Assembly: GCA_036346225.1 (NCBI GenBank)
Contig: JARFIW010000905.1
Span: 1,315,501-1,379,500, forward strand
DNA from: Platerodrilus igneus
Taxonomy: Eukaryota > Arthropoda > Insecta > Coleoptera > Lycidae
DNA length: 64,000 bases
Direction of reading: 5' to 3'
Of the stretch, positions 55,512 to 64,000 are shown in pieces; positions within the stretch are counted from its first letter, which is position 1; each line of letters opens with the position of its first letter. The notes under the pieces are model-generated. The model saw only the letters and a program-made list of their open reading frames with translations, did not search any database and was not told where the DNA came from. Made by a program: the position numbers and the translations under genes.

Positions 55512-57442
55512 TTACTTTTTGTGGTATATTGCAAAACATTTTTCTAAACATAGTCCTGGCATATCCGGGCACTGGGAACAATTATAAATAATATCTGTTT
55601 TAATTTTTTTTTATTATAACACACGCGACACTTTTTTTGCAGTTTTGACTTTTTTGTCAATTTTATCTATTTTCGATGGTATGTATTCAGACATGTGTGG
55701 TTTGTTTTCTGTTATATTTTCTTTGTCTTCGGGCAAAAGTCTTTCAATTATTGACAATCTAAATCATACAGCATCATTTTGTTATAGGAAAATTTACTGT
55801 ACAGTAGTGTAGTAGCATTTGGGGAACGTGAATACCAAGTTTTTATACCATCCCAGTGTTTTTCGTGTGGATGGATAGTATGACATCAACTAATCTTTAC
55901 TATCAATCCCGTTCATGTATCGATTGTATTCTGTTATGGGAAATGATTTTTCTCTATTTTGACCTCTTTTGTTCTATACTGACACTATATCATTAAAGAA
56001 TTCAGTTGATATGTAAACCACTTCCCTTCTGTACCTCCATTTTCCCACCATTACACCTCATTGACACAAAGCTTTGGATTTCCTTTTTAAGTTTGGCATT
56101 CACTACTTCTTTTGGTGTATCTTTTCTATCTCCTCTTAGTGTCTCAGTGCAGTAGGTTTTACGTTGAAGTAACGTTTTTGCTGGTTGATAGCTATTGTAG
56201 AAGCTATCCATAAATAGAGAATGTCCACTGTCTAGGTATTATTTAATTAAATTTGAAACTACTTTTGTAACATGCCCTTTGCCTTCAAATTCATCAAGCT
56301 GGCCCGTGTATGCAGTAAACTTTAATATTAGTCCATTAGGTTCTGTCAGCATATGGAATTTCAAGCTGTATTTGTGCTGTTTGTTGTTGATGTACTGCTT
56401 GAACAAGAGCCTGCCTTTCCATAAAACCATCGATTCATCTAATGACAAGTTTTTTTCCGGATAATACAATTCAATCATTTTATTATTGAAGAAGTCTAAA
56501 ATTGGTCTACGTTTGAACAGTCTGTCTCCTAATAGCGGTTCAAGATTACTCAAGTTTTCTGAAAAATGCAAGCAAATCGAAATTATCAAGTAACGATCTC
56601 TACTCATAAATATTGAAAAACAAACTAAATTAAATGATCGGTGCCTTTTCCTGTAATCTTGGACGCAGTTTAGTTTTATTGTACCCATATGGTACGTAAG
56701 TTTCAGTTAGATCCTTCCACGATGCTATTCTAGATCTATCAGTGATATGAGTTGAACAGTAAACTTCTCTACCGTAGAGATTTGTTTGTATTGCAATAAG
56801 TTTTAATAAATTATCATCTACAAGCAATCTAAAATAATCGTAAAGATCGCCAGATCCCGGTAAATCTACTTTCATTCCTTTCACTTTGGCAAACAAAAAT
56901 TCTTGCAAAATTCTGTCCAAGTTTCATTCGAGTCTTCAATTTCATCCTTGCTTTCAGAAACAGCAAAGTCAATTAAAGATTACAACCGTTTATAAAAATA
57001 CACAATCACAAAGAAGGGATAAGATATTTACCATTATCCGATTCCTCGTTTTTGCTCTCACTAGGCACAGGCGGCTCCGTGGCGTAGTGGTGTGTGTGTG
57101 ACTACTACACCCAAGGTCCCGGGTTCAAATCCCGACACGATTAGGCAAGCATATTTTACAAAAATACACTCTCGTTCGGATGAGAGGTATAATGGAGGTC
57201 TCGTGTGTGTTGTCACGCACGTTAAAGATTCCTACCTTGCTTGGAACAGCAAAGGTTCGGCAAAATTCCAAATTTTCCAGGTAAAAAAACTCGCTTCTTG
57301 GCCAATGTAATACCTTCGGGGTGGAACATTGGAAAATCACATGTAAGGTGTCACTAGGCACAAAATCGTCATCAGATTCTCCGTCATCTTCTATTTCTGA
57401 TCCTGAGTGATATAAAAAGTAAAACATTTCATCATCATTCAA
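55512..57442 (-). pseudogene. piggyBac-family transposase of P2
   Basis: The N-terminus MNDDEMFYFLYHSGSEIEDD is acidic (57442-57351) and then cut by the SINE. The core continues at 56920-56630 (FLFAKVKGMKVDLPGSGDLY, YGYNKTKLRPRL) and 56688-56239: MSRDRYLIISICLHF, FNNKMIELYYPEKNLSLDES, KHKYSLKFHMLTEPNGL, DEFEGKGHVTKVV. Next come MDSFYNSYQPAKTLLQRKTY (56211-56002) and RYMNGIDSKD. The C-terminal Cys domain is CRVCYNKKK...NCSQCPDMPGLCLEKC, ending at 55512. Three or four frameshifts or stops. PGBD4-like arrangement; catalyses TTAA-specific cut-and-paste. Confidence 0.88.
57070..57350 (+). mobile_element. tRNA-headed SINE (copy 2), inside the P2 transposase
   Basis: This 281-bp insert has a perfect 12-bp target duplication TCACTAGGCACA (57058-57069 and 57351-57362). 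The head has an A-box-like GTGGCGTAGTGG and B box GGTTCAAATCC. The central CGTTCGGATGAGAGGTATAA and CACGCACGTTAAAGATTCC and the tail hairpin CCAATGTAATACC-TTCGG-GGTGG match copy 1 at 21070. Confidence 0.9.
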
Positions 57443-57449
57443 ATTATTA

Positions 57450-58055
57450 CAGCGTTTTCACACTATGCCGTTGCGACACAATTTATCGCACACAGTTCAT
57501 CGTTGCGGTACCGCGTGCACAAATTTGACCTTACTATGAGACGCTTTCAGATTAGTGCGACGCGGAAAAATTATCGGTGCGGCTTGCGAAAATCGCAGAC
57601 ACAGTGCAGCTGGCGGTCAGAAATCTGACGGTTTTAATACCAGACGGACTTTGAACGCCTATAGAAATAAATGGGTGCTTTCACACTTGTCGCTATGCGG
57701 CGACGGTTTTAGTCGAACGAAGTTGCCAGATAGGTGTACTTAATGATTAGCAGCGTAAAAAAATTTCAAGGAAGCGATACAATTATGAAATTATTGACCT
57801 GATAGAATTTTATTAACGAATGCACTCAATGTTTTCGATGCTTGATTTTACGTTTTTTCCTTCAACAGTGCATTAATGTCAAAATAAATACCCTTCTTTC
57901 TATATTATGAATAAATTTACTACTACGTACGCAATCTGTCAACGTCAAACTACAAGCATGAACAATATTTTTAGATGTGAAAGCAATGTCCGGTTTGCAG
58001 GACGGTTTATCGCAAGCGATAAATCGTGCCGCAACCACATAGTGTGAAGACGCTC
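57450..58055. mobile_element. PIF/Harbinger-type MITE
   Basis: A 606-bp element with imperfect inverted ends CAGCGTTTTCACACTATG (left) and GAGCGTCTTCACACTATG (right, reverse complement). Matching TTGCGACACAATTTATCGC-like sequence follows inside. It is flanked by TTA on both sides (57447-57449 and 58056-58058), the TWA target typical of Harbinger elements. Internal TCGCAAGCGATAAATCG is palindromic. No transposase. Confidence 0.75.
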
Positions 58056-58234
58056 TTAGGAACTCTAATATGTATTTTTCTCCTTTTACTACCAGATGGA
58101 CCGGCAACTTTAGTTTTATCTTGGTCCATTACGAAACACAACGAATAATAAATTTCGTAATTCCAAACCCTATAGAATATGCGTCGACAATCACAAACAC
58201 CCTACTCCGTTGCGTGACGAAAACTAGTCAGTGT

Positions 58235-60994
58235 CAGTGTTCCCAACCCCTAAACATTAGAATTCTCTCAATGGTGACCCAAAATTTCCTAGATTTCCCA
58301 CATCAATTTAAAAAATTTTCTTGAATTTCCCTCAAAGTATATATTATAAAAACAAAATATATTTATTCATAACAAATACAATTAAAAAAAAAGTTGTTAA
58401 TTACACATTTTTAACCTACTTATTTTTGAAAGAATATATTTGCTTAGCATTGCACAAAGCTAAATGTTCTTGTGTAGCCTGAAATCCAACACTTGAAATA
58501 TTTTCATTTTGCATAGAAGTTTGCATCACACACATGAAGTTCAAAACATCTGCCCCAATTCGGTTTTTTTTTCTTGTTTTAATATCATTGGTAATGGAAA
58601 ATATTCTTTCGGCTTCGGTATTTGCGTGAGGTAAACTCAACACAAGTTTTGCTAAGTTGCAAATACTTTTAAATGCATAATTGCCATCAAATGATTTAAT
58701 TAAGGAAAAATTCTGCCACATACGATCAATTGGAATTTTCTTAAAATTGTTGATTTCAAAATGTGAAGCTAAGCTCAAGGTATCGCAACTACTTTGCCCT
58801 TCTTCGTAGAATAAAACGTCTTTGATCAAAAAACTGCAGATTTTTAAATAAATTGTTGTTTAAAGGTAACCTCTTTTGTATTTCAACGGCAGCAGTTGTG
58901 TAGAATTTCAAGCAGTGTTTACGGACACCATTTGCCGTTTCCACAGGTAAGGTTTTCAGCAATTCCATACATTCACCTCCAACATAAACATTGTATACAG
59001 ACTTAAATTATTTGGATTTTCAAGTTAATGGAGCCTAAATCTAGTTCTAAAACAATTTCTACTTTTAATAAATTTAGACATATCTGCTTCATTAATAAAT
59101 ATGATTTGAATATAGTAAGTGTATCATTGTTGAGCGTAATTGAAACATAGCATTAAGTGAATTAAAAAAGTTTAGCACAAACTCCAGAAAGTACAAATAT
59201 GCTTTGTTGCAAATATTATTAAAAAGTTCCAAAATATGTTCTGCAACTAGCAGTTTATCTTCTACCGCAGCCAACATAAAACAGTGTTGCAATGCCGTGT
59301 AATTTTCAAGGAAGCTAGTTACACAAGCATGTTTTGATAACCATCTTGCAGTAGAAATCTTCAATATTTTATTCTTATCTAAACTGAAAACTTCCTCAAT
59401 TTCTCCTAATATGGAACATCTTTTTGCACTTCCAGACACGTACTTGTAGACACATCAACGTATAAAAGCATCTAATAAGCAATTTATTAAAAAATGAAGT
59501 CTGGTTATCTCATCAACTCCTCGAGAGATCTAGGCAAATCTTCAAAAGCTCTACTTGCTACGAAGACTGAAGAATGACAAATACAAAAAATAAGTATTAC
59601 ATCTGGCACTTCACTTTTAAGATGCGAGTAAAATGAATTATCTAAACCAACCATTGTGTTGCATCCATCCGATGCCATTCTAATAATATTCGAAATAGAG
59701 ATTCTGTTATTTTCTAAACATAATTTAAAAGCACCATACAAACTTTTTGCAGAACAATCACTAGCATCTAGTTTAATTAATTCAAGAAGTTTTGTTATTG
59801 CAATGCCATTTGCATTAACGTATTTCACTACAACACATGAGTGCTTTTGTATTGAAATATCGGTGCCTTCATCAACCATAATAGAAAATTTATTAATTTT
59901 TAAGTTGCCTACAATTTTATCAGTATCCACTTTTCCCAGCACGTTCTTTATTAATTCAGTACATTTCGTCTTCTTCATATCCATATCTTTTAAAATTTGT
60001 GAATCGGGAAAAATACTCTTTAAAAGTGGAATCAGATGATCGATTGTATATACAGCTAAATTATGGTCTGCAAAAAAGCAACACAATTTTAATTGGGCTT
60101 GCTTTATATTTAAGTCATGCATGTTCTCTTTTACACTTAGAAAATTAACAGGCTGTTGAAACGTAAACGCTTTTATTTTATTTATGAGTTATACTCTCTA
60201 CATGCTTTAATAGATCACTCTTCCAGCATTTATAACTTTATTGCGCGCTTTACATATGAAAATATATAAAAATTGGAGATTCTGCTTCGACTATTACGCA
60301 ACTGTTATATTGGCAAAAACAGGTGAAAATGAATCATGAAAGATTGTTAACTTACCTGCCTTTAGTCTGTGTTGTGATGGCTTTGTCTGTTTTATCCTCG
60401 CATCTTTGTAACCACAAGCAAAATAAAGGGTCTTTTTACCAGCATTCTTATAAAACTTTTGCTGTGGACTTGTATTGTTTTTCTTAGCACTTTGTTCATT
60501 TGTATCAGATAAATTTAAGTCGTAATCTGTACTTGTGTTTTCGTTATAGTTATTATTCAGGTTTTTAAACATTACTATAGCTGTTGTATGTAATTATACA
60601 TACACAATAAAATTTTTTATTAAGTTAAGATATTACATTATGCTTATGCTAATACCCAATGTAATATGTGAATAACAGGAACATTTACCAATATTAGAAA
60701 TTAACAAATTTGATTGACATTCAGCATCACCAACTACAAAGTGCAAACTAAAACTTCCATCAGTTAGATTAGAGGTTAGTGCGGAGAACTTGCGCGTATT
60801 TGGCCAAAGTTGAAAAACAGCCAATCGATGTAAAAGTACTTTTCGTAGTAAGTAATTTGTACAAGAATATATTCCTTGGTTCAAAATTTCCCACAAAAAT
60901 ATACATTTTCGTGCTTTTTCCTTTTTCCCATTTCAAGATTTTTGTTGCAAAATTTACCGCGAAAAGGGAAATTTGCCACGAGCTAGCAACACGG
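58235..60994 (-). mobile_element. hAT-family DNA transposon
   Basis: 2.76 kb with ends CAGTGTTCCCAACC (left) and, reversed, CCGTGTTGCTAGCT (9 of 14 identical). It is flanked by GTCAGTGT (58227-58234) and GTTAGTGT (60995-61002), an 8-bp duplication with one mismatch. It contains a hAT transposase on the minus strand and lies in the 5' part of P2. Confidence 0.82.
58416..60572 (-). pseudogene. hAT transposase
   Basis: From right to left: a Lys/Asn-rich start (60572-60294), then 60122-59505 with KLCCFFADHNLAVYTIDHLI, FPDSQILKDMDMKKTKC, the first catalytic Asp in FSIMVDEGTDIS, MASDGCNTMVG and ICHSSVFVASRA. Next is 59439-59092 with ISTARWLSKHACVTSF. Finally 58829-58416 carries the hAT dimerisation domain LSLPHANTEAERIFSITNDI with the catalytic Glu. 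Stops near 59500 and 59080 and a decayed stretch at 58830-59090 break it. It is related to vertebrate ZBED/ZNF862-like hAT proteins; a BED finger is not clearly visible. Confidence 0.85.
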
Positions 60995-61102
60995 GTTAGT
61001 GTAAAAGTAAATACCTACTACTAAAGCGCGCAAGCGCGTCCTCCGCATATAATAAAGGAATAGAAAAACGCGCTTGCACGTCATCCGCAGTGAATGTGTT
61101 AA

Positions 61103-62200
61103 ATAGTTTCAATTTAACCGAAGGTACATTCATTTCAATAACAATTTTAAAGATGACTGCACCGATGGATATCTTAAAGTTAGATTTCTGTTAGATTACC
61201 CGAGGAAAAAAATTTCCGAAATTAAAAATGAAAGAATGCGATCAATTAATGAAATTATAGTGCCATATGAAGGAACCAAAGCACGCTCCAGCAAACAATA
61301 TATTAAGAACAAACCTAAAACTGGGCTTATAAAATTTTTTGAAATTTACATGTTCTGGAGTCGTTTATGATTTTGTTTGGTATCGTAGTGAAAATACCTT
61401 TTGGGAAGAAAGGTTTGCAAAATTTGAAAATAATGTAGATTTGGAGTTAAAACGGTTATTGTATTATGTAAAAATTTGCCAAATCTTCCTCTTACGAAAA
61501 TTTACTTCTATAATTTTTTTGCTTCATTCGAATTGATACCTTATTTGAGACAGGAATTTAGAATCTTGAACCTTGGACTATGCGATCAAACAGACTTAGA
61601 AATTTTGTCCAGTTATCAGATAAACATTTAAGAAAGAGAGACAGATGAGTATTTGCACAAAAAGTAGATGATATAAATAAAAGATGTGTTATAAAATGGG
61701 TGGAACCTAAGTCTCTTACTCTGGTCAGTTCTGGATACCCTGTTGCCACGACTAAAAGGTACTTTCGAGATTTAAAGTAAAAGGTTAACATTGATTGTCC
61801 CAAATTGTCAAGCAATATAATTCACATATGGTAGATGTTAATTTGTCTGATATGTTAATAGCTTCTTACAGAACAGGATTTAAAACTCAAAAATGGTACA
61901 TGACAATATTCTCCCAGATTATTGACTTCAGTGTAAATAATGCTTAGCCTTTGAGTCGTCGTGACAAAAAGTTTCTCAAAATGTCATAGAAGTTACTCTC
62001 ATAGAATAGCAATTAGAAGATGGTTTTAACGAAGAAAATGCAACCTACATAGCACTAAAAAATGTAGAAGATTGATTGCATTTGCGCTACTGAAGAAAGC
62101 GAAAGAAGTGAGATATCTGATTGCGTGCTTTGGAAAAGAAATTGTTTCTATGACTTTCATAATAAATGGTTTTGCTTTTTTAAGCTTTTTTATTATGTTT
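61103..62200 (+). pseudogene. piggyBac-family transposase remnant (P1, copy 2, 3' part)
   Basis: Continues the P1 transposase after P2: RISIN/NEIIVPYEGTKARSSK with YIKNKPK (about 61240-61320), a VSSGYPVATTKR-like stretch, VDVNLSDMLIASYRTGFKTQ and KWYMTIFSQIIDFSVNNA (about 61830-61940). The ASYRTGFKTQKWYM segment is better preserved than in copy 1. The Cys-rich end is deleted (61.1-kb junction at about 62115). Confidence 0.8.
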
Positions 62201-63088
62201 TATATCCTGCTATATAGTGTAGCCAAAATATAAAAATTTTGCTTGTATTTGATTGTATTTTATTATTATTTTTAAAGTTGTATCAATTTGTTATGTTTCA
62301 AGCAATGTACATCATTAGAAACATCTGCCAGTAATAAAGATCCTAGTATTGCTACCAAGTGCATTTCAGCGCAGCCTGATCCTCAGACTCCACATCAAAG
62401 AAAATTGTAACATTCATTTGGCCGAGACCTAGTCATGTTACAACGTGCTTCGCACTTTATAAAATATTCCTGTTTTCCTTATTCCAAAAACACATTTTAT
62501 TACTTCTTGGAATTAAGTTTGATTCTGAATGTATATTCACATTTACTCTTGTACTAGAAAATAAAGCTAGACACAGAAATTATTATATTTATTCACAATT
62601 TTCTGCTTTGTTTATGTTATATAAATGAATACGTATTCAAGTAATTTTCTAATTGGTTGATTTTTTTAAGCATGCCTTTCAAAACACAACTGGTGTGAAT
62701 TTGAATTCATGTCAGCAGTGTCATTTATCCATTCCATTGATAACCCCTTCTTTTAGTTTTGTTGTCTGTAATATTCGTGGAACGTTTGACTTTTAATATT
62801 TGACTGTATGCTTGTGCAGTAGTCGACAATGTTAACATATTTATAAATCGCCATGAGGTCATTTATGGTACGAATTTTCTATTTAAATTTATAACATTTT
62901 GCTAAAAACAATGTTGTAGGCGTATTACTTAACGCGCAAGATGTAGCCATACATATTCAAACTCGTCCCGTAAATTAAGGATGGTTAGATATTAACTGAT
63001 AAATTGTTGTTTGTTTCGTCGAACCATGTTTCTTATAATTTAGTAACACAATTGAATTTTGCAGGGCTTTAATTTTAGCGCAAGTATT

Positions 63089-64000
63089 GCACGAAAAATT
63101 TAAGTCAAGTTGACGGTCACTAGAAAAGTGCTTAGGTAGCAGCTTTTGGGTTGGGGGTGGTGACAACTTTTGCTCCGGCTTAGTCAGGGTGAGACTCTAA
63201 TTCAGGGTAGATCAGAAAATGTACTGCACAGATTATATTAATAAGGGTTAGTATTGAATCAGAGCCTGGACAGGGAATGCCAAGGCGCCAGGAACTGATA
63301 ACAATTAAGGAGCGTATAAAACCTAAAGTCCTAGTTCCAACAGATTTCGAAGGAACCCCCTTCCAGATCATAAATATAAAACACGCAACTTCACAAAATA
63401 ACTATCTTTAATATCGCATCGGAACACAAAAACAATTAATAACAAAAATTCCAAATACCAGTTGAATTTCAATATTACATCAATTATCATTAACACAAGA
63501 ATAGAAAATACAAAATTATTAAGTATTACCGTAAGAACCCTGCACGAGTGCATATCAGGGAAGAAGAACTTTTAATTTCTCACTCACTTTAAAGTTATTT
63601 ATTACTCACGTACTCATATACCCTTGGCCAAGAAAGCATGTAGTAGTACGTAAAATGCACCATAAATTAAGTGCTAGGTGTTCTAACCTAAATTTCAAAT
63701 AAACACCTCGTGGGAGCAATCTCTAACAATAGTGTAACTATTAGATACCTTAACGTACTGTTGAAATATTTCACAACTATCTCAATGAATCACCCTAGGC
63801 AGTAAAGAGGGTGCCTAGAAATATACTAAATGTTGATTTTTAAATATTAAATTTTGTATATCAGTATTACAGAATTTTGATTAAAGTAGATGTACTTCTT
63901 ACGAACAGCAATAGCTCAAATTATTAATATTAAGTACTAGTAAAGGAAAATAATAAAACCACAATGGCACCAAATAGGCACAAACTCTAACAACGAACAA
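63089..64000. other. Unannotated AT-rich sequence
   Basis: Downstream of P1 copy 2. No reading frame or repeat that I can identify; a slightly GC-richer patch at 63110-63370 has no recognised content. Confidence 0.4.

Larger units (their letters stand above)
54887..61102 (-). mobile_element. piggyBac-family element P2 with nested insertions
   Basis: Inserted in the transposase region of P1 copy 2: the flanks join where copy 1 reads CCTTTTAAATGG. The right end has TTAA (61099-61102) and inner terminal repeat CACATTCACTGCGGATGACG (minus strand); the left reads CTAAA then CACATTCGCTGCGGCAGC. So the target is TTAA with one mutated side. It encodes a piggyBac transposase on the minus strand. Removing the SINE, MITE and hAT leaves about 2.55 kb. 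Confidence 0.88.
52354..63088 (+). mobile_element. piggyBac-type element P1, copy 2, split by P2
   Basis: Homologous to 26125-30677 in two blocks, 52354-54886 and 61103-63088, separated by the P2 insertion. Relative to copy 1 it has 70 extra bases at about 52671-52740 and lacks ~165 bases around 62115. Flanking sequences on both sides differ from those of copy 1. Confidence 0.8.

Overview
This window is AT-rich eukaryotic DNA made almost entirely of nested and decayed transposable elements. I see no host gene, rRNA, functional tRNA or CRISPR array. The mix (Ty3/Gypsy elements with tRNA-Lys-like and tRNA-Ser-like primer sites, an RNase H-bearing non-LTR element, an RTE-like LINE, two piggyBac families, a hAT, a Harbinger-like MITE and a tRNA-headed SINE) points to an arthropod, most likely an insect. 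The species cannot be read from the sequence.

Layout. 1-1830: degenerate ~140-bp tandem repeats and an (AT)n tract. 1964-25647: three long-LTR Gypsy elements lined up in what looks like one interrupted (AT)n locus: A (+, 1964-7974), B (-, 8265-15643) and D (-, 15688-25372). They are separated by AT microsatellite and a small palindromic MITE (8023-8199). A and B keep gag, protease and a piece of reverse transcriptase but have lost the catalytic YxDD box, RNase H and integrase. D has the full gag-PR-RT-RNaseH-IN order but carries frameshifts, a nonsense codon and a SINE inserted with a perfect 14-bp target duplication. After D, a ~148-bp unit between two AT tracts carries a hammerhead ribozyme (25489-25531).

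26125-30677: a piggyBac-type element (P1, copy 1). 32331-34255: a decayed LINE ORF2 on the minus strand. 34256-38700: a broken 17.6/297-like Gypsy element (E). 39030-39352 and 46811-47350: pieces of a ~240-bp TG-rich tandem repeat lying on both sides of a nearly full-length non-LTR retrotransposon (39353-45590; ORF1 intact, ORF2 with one stop and two frameshifts). 47710-48573: a 39-bp coding repeat ending in a transposase-like tail. 48900-52330: RTE-like and CR1/Jockey-like LINE fragments.

52354-63088: P1 copy 2, split by a second piggyBac element P2 (54887-61102). P2 in turn contains a SINE (57070-57350), a Harbinger-type MITE (57450-58055) and a hAT element (58235-60994). Removing those three inserts leaves about 2.55 kb, a normal piggyBac length.

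The most unusual signals are (1) the hammerhead ribozyme; (2) LTR ends of A and B that contain tandem LTR-end plus primer-binding-site modules; (3) a 10-bp hairpin with a GNRA tetraloop conserved inside gag of B and D; (4) a SINE family ending in a tetraloop hairpin; and (5) element B, whose LTRs are nearly identical although it lacks a usable polymerase and integrase, implying recent mobilisation in trans.
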